Below, piece by piece: positions 41,663-50,103 of a stretch of 64,000 nt of DNA. The position numbers and the translations under genes were made by a program. The notes under the pieces were generated by a model that saw only the letters and a list, made by a program, of their open reading frames with translations, did no database searches and had not been told where the DNA came from. Each line of letters opens with the position of its first letter. Position 1 is the stretch's first letter. This DNA is from JBCFAY01 sp038562375 (GTDB lineage: Bacteria > Bacillota > Clostridia > Christensenellales > CAG-138): positions 1 to 64,000 of the forward strand of contig JBCFAY010000016.1 of assembly GCA_038562375.1 (NCBI GenBank), in the 5' to 3' direction.

Positions 41663-42247
41663 ATGGAATTGATTTTAGCGTCTGTCTCCCCGAGAAGGCG
41701 GGAACTGTTGGAAATGATCGGCCTGGAATTCTCAATCATCCCAAGCGATGTGGACGAGGGAATCGACGAGGCCGATCCGGGGCGCCTCGTCGAGCGCCTT
41801 GCGCATTTAAAAGCGTCCTCCGTCCGGCAAGGGCGCAAGGATTGCTGCGTGATCGGATCGGATACCGTCGTCGTGCTCGACGGGAAAATCATCGGCAAGC
41901 CGGGGGATGAACGGGATGCGGAGCGCATTTTAAAATTGCTTCGCGGCAGGACGCATACCGTATACACGGGGCTCGCCGTCCTTAGCGATGAATACAGCTT
42001 CGTATCGCATGATAAAACGCTTGTCACGTTCGCCGCGATGACGGATGCACAAATCAACGCCTATGTTGCAAGCGGCGAACCGCTCGACAAGGCGGGAGCT
42101 TACGGCATCCAAGGCGTTGGAGGGGTTTTCGTCGAGCGCGTCGAAGGCTGCTATTTCACCGTCATAGGAATGCCGCTTCCGATGCTCTACCGCGCGCTCA
42201 CGCCCTTGGGGATACTGCCCAAACAGCTTGCGGGACTGAAGAAATAG
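41663..42247 (+). CDS. maf: Maf-type nucleoside triphosphate pyrophosphatase
   Basis: 194 residues: MELILASVSPRRRELLEMIG, SDVDEGIDE, the catalytic GSDTVVVLDGKIIGKP, TVYTGLAVL, and the C-terminal DKAGAYGIQGVGGVFVERVE with GMPLPMLYRAL. It hydrolyses dTTP/UTP or modified NTPs, and is the septum-related partner of the mre cluster. The ATG at 41663 has no ribosome site and coincides with the predicted transcription start. Confidence 0.94.
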   Translation: MELILASVSPRRRELLEMIGLEFSIIPSDVDEGIDEADPGRLVERLAHLKASSVRQGRKDCCVIGSDTVVVLDGKIIGKPGDERDAERILKLLRGRTHTVYTGLAVLSDEYSFVSHDKTLVTFAAMTDAQINAYVASGEPLDKAGAYGIQGVGGVFVERVEGCYFTVIGMPLPMLYRALTPLGILPKQLAGLKK

Positions 42248-42284
42248 CTGCCGCGCCGGCTTATAAAAAAGGGATCAAGACAAC

Positions 42285-42313
42285 AAAAAGGGAGACGCAA
42301 GTCTCCCTTTTTT
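42285..42313. terminator. Bidirectional terminator between maf and the GlmU-like gene
   Basis: AAAAAGGGAGAC-GCAA-GTCTCCCTTTTTT: 7-bp GC stem flanked by A and T runs, serving both convergent genes. Confidence 0.92.
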
Positions 42314-42413
42314 AGCCGCAGACATCCTCATATTCGCGATGGCGTGGAATCGTTTATAAACCGGAGGCTGCGCGTCCCGCAAAAGTCGAAAACCCATCCT
42401 CGCGACATGCAGT

Positions 42414-43361
42414 CTATTCGCCCTTGATGCGCGCGAACGGGCCGACGGTCTCCCCATCGGGGATCACCGCGTCCTCGATCCGGCTCCCCCGGCGGATGAT
42501 CGCGCCCGCGCCCACGCGGGTACGCCCAAGGAGCAAAACCTCTCTCTCGAGCACCGCCCCGCTTCCCACGGTTACGTCCGCCTCGATATACACCTCTTCG
42601 GGTTCGGGCAGAATCGCGCCGTTTCCAATATGCGCGCTATTGATGCGCGCGCAGAGGATACGCTCGCACTCCTTTAGCTGCGCCGGGTCGTTCACGCCCA
42701 TGCCCTCTTCCGGATCCGTACAGAGCGCGGCCACCGCGTAGCCGTCTTTGCCGAGCAGTTCGATGCAATCGGTCAGATAATATTCGCCCTGCGCATTGTC
42801 GCTTTTGAGCCGGTCGAGGCACCCGAGCAGCAGCTTCGCATCGAAGCAATACACCGAGGTGTTGACTTCGTTGACAAGCAACTCCTCCGCGCCCGCGTCC
42901 CGATGCTCCACGATGCGGCGTACATGCCCGTCCCCGCCGCGGACGACGCGGCCGTAGCCCGTCGGATCGCCGAGCTTGCAGGTCAGGACGGACCCCGCGC
43001 GGCCTTGAGCAGATTCCGCCAAAAGGCGGAGCGTGTTCGTGCGAATCAGCGGCATATCGCCCGCCAGGATCAGCACATACCCGTCCATTGCTTTAAGATA
43101 CTCGCGCGCCATCATCACGGCGTGCCCGGTCCCCAGGCGCTGCGCCTGGAGGACGTAGCGCACGCGATCCCCAAAATACGCGCGCATCTGTTCCTCCTTA
43201 TGGCCGACCACCAATATGGGCGGTTCGGCGCAAAGAGGCTCAACGGCACGGATGACCCATTCCGCGAGCGCAAGGCCGCATGCCTTGTGCAGCGCCTTCG
43301 CCGTATCGCTCTTCATGCGCTTGCCTTCGCCCGCGGCGAGTATGATCGAAGCGACGCTCAT
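42414..43361 (-). CDS. GlmU-like N-acetylglucosamine-1-phosphate uridylyltransferase, lacking the acetyltransferase domain
   Basis: 315 residues, where GlmU has about 450. The pyrophosphorylase domain is intact: SIILAAGEGKRMKS, QAQRLGTGHAVMMA, LAGDMPLI, DPTGYGRVVR, EVNTSVYCFD and NAQGEYYLTD. Only about 55 residues of left-handed beta-helix follow (VTVGSGAVLEREVLLL), and the acetyl-CoA site region is absent. It may make UDP-GlcNAc from GlcNAc-1-P, with acetylation done elsewhere. Downstream sequence does not resume the missing domain. Starts near the mscL stop. Confidence 0.88.
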   Translation of the reverse strand: MSVASIILAAGEGKRMKSDTAKALHKACGLALAEWVIRAVEPLCAEPPILVVGHKEEQMRAYFGDRVRYVLQAQRLGTGHAVMMAREYLKAMDGYVLILAGDMPLIRTNTLRLLAESAQGRAGSVLTCKLGDPTGYGRVVRGGDGHVRRIVEHRDAGAEELLVNEVNTSVYCFDAKLLLGCLDRLKSDNAQGEYYLTDCIELLGKDGYAVAALCTDPEEGMGVNDPAQLKECERILCARINSAHIGNGAILPEPEEVYIEADVTVGSGAVLEREVLLLGRTRVGAGAIIRRGSRIEDAVIPDGETVGPFARIKGE

Positions 43362-43381
43362 CAAGGGTTCTCCCGATGCGT

Positions 43382-43831
43382 TCATGCCTGCTCCGGCGGA
43401 AGCGCGGAGGTGCAATGCGGGCAGCGCGTAGCCAGATCGTCGATCTGCGTCCTGCAGTACGGGCAGATGCGCACGGGCTTCTCGGGAGCGGGCTCCTCCT
43501 GCTTTTTGTGGAGCTTGCTCAGGAGCTTTACGAGCAGGAACACGCAGACCGCCATCAGGAAAAAGTCGATCACGGTGGAGATGAACAGGCCGTAGTTCAG
43601 CGTGGACGAGCCCGCCGCCTGAGCGTCGGCGATGGTGAGGTATTTCTTTCCGTCCAGCGCGACAAAGAGCGCGCTCACGTCCATCTTGCCCGTCAGCAGG
43701 CTTATAAAGGGCATGAACAGGTCGTTGACAAGGCTCGATACGATCTTGCCGAACGCGCCGCCGATCATGACGCCGACCGCCAGATCGATCACGTTGCCGC
43801 GAAAGGCGAATTTCTTAAACTCCCGCCACAT
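43382..43831 (-). CDS. mscL: Large-conductance mechanosensitive channel with a C-terminal zinc ribbon
   Basis: 149 residues. The channel (about 1-110) has FKKFAFRGNVIDLAVGVMIG, GGAFGKIVSSLVNDLFMPFI, LTIADAQAAGSSTLNYGLFI and FFLMAVCVFLLVKLLSKL. The C-terminus (about 122-143) has CPYCRTQIDDLATRCPHC, a zinc ribbon absent from E. coli MscL. It releases solutes on hypo-osmotic shock and probably forms a pentamer. Confidence 0.94.
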   Translation of the reverse strand: MWREFKKFAFRGNVIDLAVGVMIGGAFGKIVSSLVNDLFMPFISLLTGKMDVSALFVALDGKKYLTIADAQAAGSSTLNYGLFISTVIDFFLMAVCVFLLVKLLSKLHKKQEEPAPEKPVRICPYCRTQIDDLATRCPHCTSALPPEQA

Positions 43832-43921
43832 TGCCGTTCCCTCCGATGCGTATTATTTCCTACAAACTATAGCATTTCATCGACGGCATTGCAAGGCGGG
43901 CTCCCCCGGCCGCCCAAAGAA

Positions 43922-43953
43922 AAAGAGCCGAACCCGTTTGGATTCGACTCTTT
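43922..43953 (-). terminator. Terminator of the ABC export operon
   Basis: AAAGAG-C-CGAA / TTCG-A-CTCTTT stem, followed on the minus strand by TTTTTCTTT, about 10 bases after the permease stop. Confidence 0.8.
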
Positions 43954-43964
43954 GCCTTATTCGT

Positions 43965-45293
43965 TTATTCGTTGCGGATCGCAGCGAGCGCGCTGAGCCG
44001 CATCGCCCGCCACGCCGGATACATGCCGCTCAACAGCGCCACGAAGATCGAAAACACGAGCGCGAAGAGCGCGAGGTAGAGCGGGATCACGCTCATCAGG
44101 CCGCTCTGCGTGACCAAAAGCATATTCAAGATCATGGATAGCCCGTAGCTCAGGCCGAGGCCCAGCGCACCGCCGAACAGGCCGATGAACGCGGCCTCCG
44201 CGAGGAACAGCGTCGCGATGTTGGACATGCGGCAGCCCAAAACCTTGATGATGCCGATCTCCTTGGTGCGCTCATAGATGCTCATCATCATCGTGTTCAT
44301 GATGCCGATGGCCGCCACGAACAGCGAGATCGCGCCGATGCCGCCAAGCAGCAATTGAAGCTGGCGCGAGCTTTCCTTGGCCATCTCCAGCGCGTCCATC
44401 AGGCTGTAGGTGCCAAAGCCCATGGATTCGATGGACTCCTTGACATCGAGCACGCTGTCGACGTCGTCGCACTTTACCCAAACCTCGTTGTACTTGCTCG
44501 TATCGATGCCCATGAAGTCCTTGTTCTCTTTTGCGAGCTTCTTGAGCACGCCGATATCGATCAGGCTGTAGTACGCGTAATTGTTGCCCTCCTCCGCGAG
44601 GACGCCTACAGGCCGAACCTTATACATCTTCCCTTTGGGCGTGGTGTTGGGCGTTTCCTGTCCGGGGATCACGCCACCGCTGTTGTTATAGATATTGTTG
44701 TAATCGAACGTCAGCTCAAAGCGGGATCGCTCGAGGTTCACGAGCGGTTCACCCGTGCTGCTGATCGCCTGCTTGTAGTTCTGCGGGTTGTAAAAGTTCG
44801 TGAGCACATAGCTGCCGAACACGATCTCCACGGTGCTCGTCGAGCCCGATTCGGGCATGTGCCCGCTTGCGAGCTTAAAGCCAAACGCCTCGGCATTGGC
44901 AAGATCGATGCCCATCAGCGTAAGATCCGTGACATATTTACCGCTCTTGCACATCCCCCAGGACTGCACGACCGGCATCACGGCCTCGACCCCGGGGATC
45001 GCCTTAAAGCTTTCCACGCTGTCGTCGTCGAGCGTGACCTCCGTCGGCGCGCCCATCATGCCGCCGCCGGCTTTTGCTTCCTCGACATAGCGGTAGGAAT
45101 TGACGGTGATAGTGGTCAGGCTCCCGAACTGCTCGAGGTTCTGCCGCTGCGCCTCATTGATCCCGATGCCGAGGGAAATCATCACCACGATGGACGCCGT
45201 GCCGATCACCATTCCGAGAACGGTCAGCGCCGCGCGGAGCTTGCGGCGCCAAAGGTTCATAAAGGCCATTCGGAGCAGGTCAGCGATCCTCAT
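43965..45293 (-). CDS. MacB/FtsX-type ABC transporter permease
   Basis: 442 residues. The N-terminus MRIADLLRMAFMNLWRRKLR leads into segment 1 (LTVLGMVIGTASIVVMISLG). A periplasm-side MacB_PCD domain (about 45-300) is followed by three membrane segments with the FtsX domain (GAISLFVAAIGIMNTMMMSI, LFLAEAAFIGLFGGALGLGL, SVIPLYLALFALVFSIFVAL). It starts two bases after the accessory gene stop. Such pumps act on lipoproteins, antibiotics or envelope signals; substrate unknown. Confidence 0.9.
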   Translation of the reverse strand: MRIADLLRMAFMNLWRRKLRAALTVLGMVIGTASIVVMISLGIGINEAQRQNLEQFGSLTTITVNSYRYVEEAKAGGGMMGAPTEVTLDDDSVESFKAIPGVEAVMPVVQSWGMCKSGKYVTDLTLMGIDLANAEAFGFKLASGHMPESGSTSTVEIVFGSYVLTNFYNPQNYKQAISSTGEPLVNLERSRFELTFDYNNIYNNSGGVIPGQETPNTTPKGKMYKVRPVGVLAEEGNNYAYYSLIDIGVLKKLAKENKDFMGIDTSKYNEVWVKCDDVDSVLDVKESIESMGFGTYSLMDALEMAKESSRQLQLLLGGIGAISLFVAAIGIMNTMMMSIYERTKEIGIIKVLGCRMSNIATLFLAEAAFIGLFGGALGLGLSYGLSMILNMLLVTQSGLMSVIPLYLALFALVFSIFVALLSGMYPAWRAMRLSALAAIRNE

Positions 45294-47027
45294 TTAATCC
45301 TCCTCCAATTCCCTCCTGCGACGGGCCTTGCGCACCTGGGTGATCACGATGAGCGCGATGATCGCTACGCCCACGGCGATACCGACGATGAGGAGGATCG
45401 GCGCCCCTGCGGGCTGCGGTTCGGGATTCATCCCTTCCTTGCCCGGGTCGATTTCCTCGGGCACGTAGTTTTCCATCACGTTGAGCTGGAAGGGCACCTT
45501 TTCGGTGTACTGTTTCCCGTAGACGTCCTCGTAGGTCACCACGATATTGGCCGAAATCGTTCCCGCGACGGAAGGAATAACGTTGAAGTCCGCGCCCATG
45601 TTCGAACCGGAGGTCACGTTGCTGCCGTAATAGGGTTCCTCCATCCTCAGGCCGTCGCCCTCGACGTCCACCATCATGTTATAGACGGTGGATTTGCCCA
45701 TGTTGTAGAGGCTGAACGAAATCGACGCGGGCTGCTCGAGCATGGCGTCGCCATAGATGACAGGCTCGCCGAGCTTGAGGCGGATCGGCTGCGTTATGGG
45801 GAGCGAAAGCGTTTCCACCGCGTCGTAACTCGTGAGCGTCGTGCCGCCCTCGTAGCTGAAGGATACCGTGAGGATATGCGCCTTCGCGGCGATATCCGGC
45901 GCGCTCTGGAGGTTGATCTCCGTCGTGACGGTGGACTCCTTGTTGATCTTGCTCACATAGAGCGTGTTGCTGCCCGAGGATGCGGGGAGTATGACGCCGT
46001 CGTCGTTTTTGACGGTGATTTTGAGGTTTTTGACCGCTTCGGTCGCGGAGGTGTTCAGTAGCTCCATCGTCAGCTTAAACTGTTGCCCGGCGATCAGCTG
46101 CTCGGGATCAAGCTGATAGGATTTGATGATCACTTTTGGGACGGAGGTCGCGATCGGTTTGCCGTCCGTGCCGGTCGAGGGCGTCGCGCCCTTGACGACG
46201 GTGACGAACACCTTGAACTGCGTCGTCTCGGCAACGCCGTTTACATAATATACCGCGTTGAACGTAACGGGCTTGATGCCCGAGGTTGCGCTCTTAGAGA
46301 TCTTGAACTGGTACTCGATCACTGCTTTGGCCCCCGCTGGAAGGTCCGGCAGGCTGCGCTTATATTCGAGCTCCGTGATCTCGAACGGGAATTCATCAAG
46401 ATTTGAGGAAAGCTGCGGCATGATCTCCGCGCCGGTCACATAGGCGGTAGCGCCGGAAAGCGACCCGTTGCCGCGGTTTTTGATCGGCAGGCGGATCGTG
46501 ATCGTATCACCGGCGTCGCCGCTGGGCGCAGGAATGACCGCGCCGGTCAGGTCGGTCGAATCGAGCACGAGCGCCGAAAGTTTCGCGCCCTGGTTTTCGT
46601 CATCGGAACTTGGGGCTTCGGTAGCAATGTAAACGGGGAACGACACCGCCTCTTCCTTAAGTGGATCAGTACCGGCATAATAGCAAAAAGTTAATGGTAC
46701 CCCGGAGCCAGATGCATATGCCGCGAATTTAGAAATATCCGTGGCAGTGAGCGTAAATGTCCCGGCAGCCATCTCACCAACATCAACCTCCATAGGCGCG
46801 AACTGCACGCTGAAATTGTTGTTGGGTGATTTAATCGAAACAAGACTGATCTTACCCGGTCCGGTCATATTATCCAACGTGAAATAGGCGGTTGCACTTT
46901 TGGCGGTCACAATGATCGGCTGCTGGTTCACAAAATCATCAGCGGCGGCCAACGCCGTCCCAACCGGCAGGCAGGCCAAAATCAGTATCGCCGCAAGCAA
47001 TGCGCAAAAGAACCGTTTCCTGTTCAT
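45294..47027 (-). CDS. Exported, C-terminally anchored CARDB/COG1361-like accessory protein
   Basis: 577 residues. A signal peptide (RFFCALLAAILILACLPVGT, ALAAA), several beta-sandwich repeats (about 150-530, e.g. DTITIRLPIKNRGNGSLSGA), a C-terminal membrane segment APILLIVGIAVGVAIIALIV and a basic tail KARRRREL. It is sandwiched between the ABC ATPase and the FtsX-type permease, which suggests an extracellular adaptor, like MacA in place but unrelated in fold. The N-terminal third (about 46640-46930) has visibly lower GC. Confidence 0.8.
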   Translation of the reverse strand: MNRKRFFCALLAAILILACLPVGTALAAADDFVNQQPIIVTAKSATAYFTLDNMTGPGKISLVSIKSPNNNFSVQFAPMEVDVGEMAAGTFTLTATDISKFAAYASGSGVPLTFCYYAGTDPLKEEAVSFPVYIATEAPSSDDENQGAKLSALVLDSTDLTGAVIPAPSGDAGDTITIRLPIKNRGNGSLSGATAYVTGAEIMPQLSSNLDEFPFEITELEYKRSLPDLPAGAKAVIEYQFKISKSATSGIKPVTFNAVYYVNGVAETTQFKVFVTVVKGATPSTGTDGKPIATSVPKVIIKSYQLDPEQLIAGQQFKLTMELLNTSATEAVKNLKITVKNDDGVILPASSGSNTLYVSKINKESTVTTEINLQSAPDIAAKAHILTVSFSYEGGTTLTSYDAVETLSLPITQPIRLKLGEPVIYGDAMLEQPASISFSLYNMGKSTVYNMMVDVEGDGLRMEEPYYGSNVTSGSNMGADFNVIPSVAGTISANIVVTYEDVYGKQYTEKVPFQLNVMENYVPEEIDPGKEGMNPEPQPAGAPILLIVGIAVGVAIIALIVITQVRKARRRRELEED

Positions 47028-47087
47028 GATACCCCTCCCGGGAGCCGTTGGGCTCCACGCTACTCTAATGTATGATAAAATAACAAT

Positions 47088-47795
47088 TTATGCCGTTTCT
47101 ATCTGCTGCACCTTGCCGTCGAGCAGGTTGATGACCACGTCCGCATAGGATGAGATCCCGGGATCGTGCGTTACCATCACCAGCGTGCGCCCCTGGGATT
47201 TGACGATGTCCCAGATGAGCTTTAATACCTCGTCCGAGGTCTTGGAATCGAGGTTACCGGTCGGCTCGTCCGCGAAGACGATTTCCGGATCGCTCACCAG
47301 CGCGCGCGCGATGCCCACGCGCTGCTGCTGGCCGCCGCTCATCTGCGTGGGCTTGTGGTTTAGGTGCGTTCCAAGGCCGACGGCTTTGAGGATCTCCCTG
47401 GCCTTTTTTTCGCGCTTATATTTTTCTATGCCGCGAAACGCGAGCGGAAGCGCCACGTTTTCAAGCGCGGTGTAATAGGGCATAAGGTTGAAGGATTGAA
47501 AGATGAACCCCACATGTTGCTGCCTAAATAGGATCAGCTCGCTCTGGGTCATCCTTTCCACATGCATGTTGGCGACGACAATCTCACCGGAGGTTGGTTT
47601 TTCGAGCCCCGCGAGCACGTTCAGGAGCGTTGACTTCCCCGAGCCGGACCGCCCGATGATGCAGCAGCATTCCCCGGCGGGCACACACAGATCCACTCCG
47701 TTGAGCGCGTTGATGCTCACGCTGCCCACGCGATAGATTTTCTTGACGTTGCGCACATCGATCGCGTTTGCGGCGGCCTGCCGAATCGCTTCCAT
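47088..47795 (-). CDS. MacB/LolD-type ABC transporter ATP-binding protein
   Basis: 235 residues: VGSVSINALNGVDLCVPAGE, Walker A GRSGSGKST, Q-loop VGFIFQSFNLMPYYTALENV, signature MSGGQQQRVGIARAL, Walker B IVFADEPTGNLD and VTHDP. The LolD/MacB class drives FtsX-type permeases. The ATG at 47795 behind GGGGGGA is used; longer frames upstream lack similarity. First gene of the operon; a TATAAT (47820-47825, minus) lies 25 bases upstream. Confidence 0.93.
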   Translation of the reverse strand: MEAIRQAAANAIDVRNVKKIYRVGSVSINALNGVDLCVPAGECCCIIGRSGSGKSTLLNVLAGLEKPTSGEIVVANMHVERMTQSELILFRQQHVGFIFQSFNLMPYYTALENVALPLAFRGIEKYKREKKAREILKAVGLGTHLNHKPTQMSGGQQQRVGIARALVSDPEIVFADEPTGNLDSKTSDEVLKLIWDIVKSQGRTLVMVTHDPGISSYADVVINLLDGKVQQIETA

Positions 47796-47948
47796 GCCAT
47801 CCCCCCTTTCAGCCGCTCTATTATATAACAACCCAAAGAAAAAAGACATATGATATTTGTGTGTTTTATGACAATATAGGGCGATAACAATATAACGTTT
47901 TTGCTTTTGTTCTAGTTGCATCCTATCTTAACGATTTTTGTGAAATAA

Positions 47949-47977
47949 TTGACATTGAAGGGCTTTGAGCTTATGAT
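47949..47977 (+). promoter_or_regulatory. Consensus sigma-A promoter of the hydrogenase gene
   Basis: TTGACA (47949-47954), exactly 17 bases, TATGAT (47972-47977). A 29-base inverted repeat starts one base downstream (47978-48006). Confidence 0.85.
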
Positions 47978-48006
47978 TGGTTTGGGCTTTCCGTCAAAGC
48001 AAACCA
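47978..48006 (+). promoter_or_regulatory. Inverted repeat at the hydrogenase transcription start
   Basis: TGGTTT-GG-GCTTT-CCGTC-AAAGC-AAACCA: two nested perfect arm pairs immediately following the -10 box and spanning the expected start site. It is a likely operator. Confidence 0.5.
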
Positions 48007-48053
48007 TAACCATATATTGTATGCCGTAAAATAATCCAAGGAAGGATCAAAAC

Positions 48054-49799
48054 ATGTCTGTTGCAATCAAGATCAACGGAAATGTCGTCCATGCGCAGGA
48101 AGGGAGCACCGTGCTCGACGCCGCGATGGCCGCGGGCATCCGCATCCCGACGCTGTGCAACCTCAAGGACATCAACAACATCGGCGCTTGCAGGATGTGC
48201 CTTGTCGAGGACGCAAAAACGAAGAGGCTTCAGGCGTCCTGCGTGCTTCCCGTCTCGGAAGGCATGGAGGTTATCACCAATTCGCCCCGCGTGCTCCAGG
48301 CGCGCAGGGCGGTGCTCGAATTGCTCCTTTCCGATCACGACCGCTCCTGCCTGACCTGCAAGCGCAATCAGAGCTGCGAGCTTCAGGCGCTCTGCGATGA
48401 GCTCGGCATCATCGAGATCGAGTTCGAAGGCGTGCGCAATATCAAGACCATCGACGAGTATTCCCCCAGCATCGTCCGCGACAACAACAAGTGCATCCTC
48501 TGCCGACGCTGCGTCGCCGCCTGCGACAATATCCAGCGCGTCTATGCGATCGGCATGCAGAACCGCGGATACCGCACTCAGATCGGCTCAAAGTTTGAAA
48601 AGAGCCTCAATGACATCGCCTGCATCAACTGCGGCCAGTGCATCGCGGCTTGCCCGACCGCCGCCTTGACGGAGAAGGACTCGACAAGGGAGGTTTGGGA
48701 TGCGCTCGGCGACCCGAACAAATTCGTCGTATTCCAGCCCGCCCCGGCCGTGCGCGTCGCCATCGGCGAGGAGTTCGGCCTTCCGGTCGGGACGCGCTGC
48801 ACCGGCAAGCTTGCCGCCGCGATGCGCAGGCTCGGCGCGGACCGCGTGTTCGACGTGGATTTCGGCGCGGACCTGACGATCATGGAAGAGGGCACGGAGT
48901 TGCTCCAGCGCATCAAAAACGGCGGTGTGCTGCCCATGATCACCTCCTGCAGCCCCGGCTGGGTCAAGTTCTGCGAGCATTTCTATCCGGAGTTTCTGCC
49001 GAATCTTTCCACCTGCAAGAGCCCCAACCAGATGCAGGGCGCGGTCACGAAGACCTGTTTTGCACAGAGGAACGGACTTGATCCGAAGGATGTCTTCGTC
49101 GCCGCGGTGATGCCGTGCACTGCCAAGAAATTCGAGCGCACGCGGCCCGGCATGGGCAGGGACGGCTACAGCGATGTGGATGCGGTGCTGACGACCCGGG
49201 AGTTCGCGCGCATGGTCAAGCAGGCCTCGATCGATTTTGCGAATCTGCCGGATGAGGAATTCGACACCTTCTTCGGCGAATCCACCGGCGCGGCCGTGAT
49301 ATTCGGCGTAACGGGCGGGGTCATGGAGGCGGCGCTCCGCACGGTGGCCGATCAACTCGCCGGGCAGGATATGGAAAAGCTCGACTATACCGACGTGCGC
49401 GGCCTCGAGGGCATCAAGGAAGCCACGGTGTCCGTCGCGGGCATGGATATCCGTGTTGCGATCGCGCACGGCACCGCAAACGCCGCCCAGCTCCTCGATT
49501 GCATCAAGGCAGGCAAGGCGCAGTATCACTTTATCGAGGTCATGGGTTGCCCCGGCGGCTGCATCACCGGTGGCGGGCAGCCGATCGTGGACGCGCGCGC
49601 ACGTTACGGGGTGGATACGGGCAAAGCGCGCGCCAAGGCGATCTATGATGCCGACGCCGCGATGACGATCCGCAAGTCGCACAAGAACCCCGCGATCCTC
49701 AAGCTCTATGAGGAGTTCCTGGGCGAACCGAACAGCCACAAGGCGCATGAGCTGCTGCACACGACCTATCGCCCGAGGGACAAATACTCGAACGCGTAA
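48054..49799 (+). CDS. hydA: [FeFe]-hydrogenase, group A (HndD/HydA-like)
   Basis: 581 residues. An N-terminal [2Fe-2S] domain (CNLKDINNIGACRMC), a HxxxCxxCxxxxxC cluster domain (HDRSCLTCKRNQSC), two [4Fe-4S] ferredoxin motifs (CILCRRCVAACD, CINCGQCIAACP), then the H-cluster domain with L1 TSCSPGW (about 297-303), L2 MPCTAKKFE (about 353-361) and L3 MGCPGGCITGGGQP. A C-terminal small-subunit segment completes it. It makes or consumes H2, taking electrons from ferredoxin or NAD(P)H. No hydB/hydC-like partner genes adjoin it. Confidence 0.95.
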   Translation: MSVAIKINGNVVHAQEGSTVLDAAMAAGIRIPTLCNLKDINNIGACRMCLVEDAKTKRLQASCVLPVSEGMEVITNSPRVLQARRAVLELLLSDHDRSCLTCKRNQSCELQALCDELGIIEIEFEGVRNIKTIDEYSPSIVRDNNKCILCRRCVAACDNIQRVYAIGMQNRGYRTQIGSKFEKSLNDIACINCGQCIAACPTAALTEKDSTREVWDALGDPNKFVVFQPAPAVRVAIGEEFGLPVGTRCTGKLAAAMRRLGADRVFDVDFGADLTIMEEGTELLQRIKNGGVLPMITSCSPGWVKFCEHFYPEFLPNLSTCKSPNQMQGAVTKTCFAQRNGLDPKDVFVAAVMPCTAKKFERTRPGMGRDGYSDVDAVLTTREFARMVKQASIDFANLPDEEFDTFFGESTGAAVIFGVTGGVMEAALRTVADQLAGQDMEKLDYTDVRGLEGIKEATVSVAGMDIRVAIAHGTANAAQLLDCIKAGKAQYHFIEVMGCPGGCITGGGQPIVDARARYGVDTGKARAKAIYDADAAMTIRKSHKNPAILKLYEEFLGEPNSHKAHELLHTTYRPRDKYSNA

Positions 49800-49838
49800 C
49801 GCATCGGCCAATCCATATTAAAAAGAGAAAGAATCGTA

Positions 49839-50103
49839 CGCCCCCGTCCAAAAGACGGGGGCGGCAGACTGTCGAAAAAGTGGATCCCTCCACTTTTTCG
49901 AAGCTCACCGTGCATTTTCGGTCCTCGGTTCTCGCAGTTGCTTCGAACTGTCGAACCGAAAAGCACTTCAAGGTGTCATTTTGCACCGCACATGTCGCTG
50001 CAAAATGACGGATTGAAAGCCTCTGGCCGCACAAGTAGATCGCACGTCGCTTTTTATGAGGGTTTATTGATAGGCTGGCATCCCCGTCCAAAAGACGGGG
50101 GCG
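49839..50103. repeat. Structured dispersed repeat, copy B
   Basis: The 410-base gap between the convergent hydrogenase and flavodoxin genes is filled by this element. Terminal hairpins: CGCCCCCGTC-CAAAA-GACGGGGGCG (49839-49863) and CCCCGTC-CAAAA-GACGGGG (50082-50100). Inside: a 30-base hairpin (49872-49901, TCGAAAAAGTGGA / TCCACTTTTTCGA, loop TCCC), CGTGCATTTTCGG from 49909 pairing with CCGAAAAGCAC, CAGTT-GCTTCG-AACTG, and GTCATTTTGCA / TGCAAAATGAC, then GGATTGAAAGCC. Compare copies A and C. Confidence 0.85.

Noticed and set aside
49766..49966. Small minus-strand frame across repeat copy B
   Set aside because: Its translation mirrors the hairpin sequence and resembles the frame across copy C; it reflects the repeat, not a gene.
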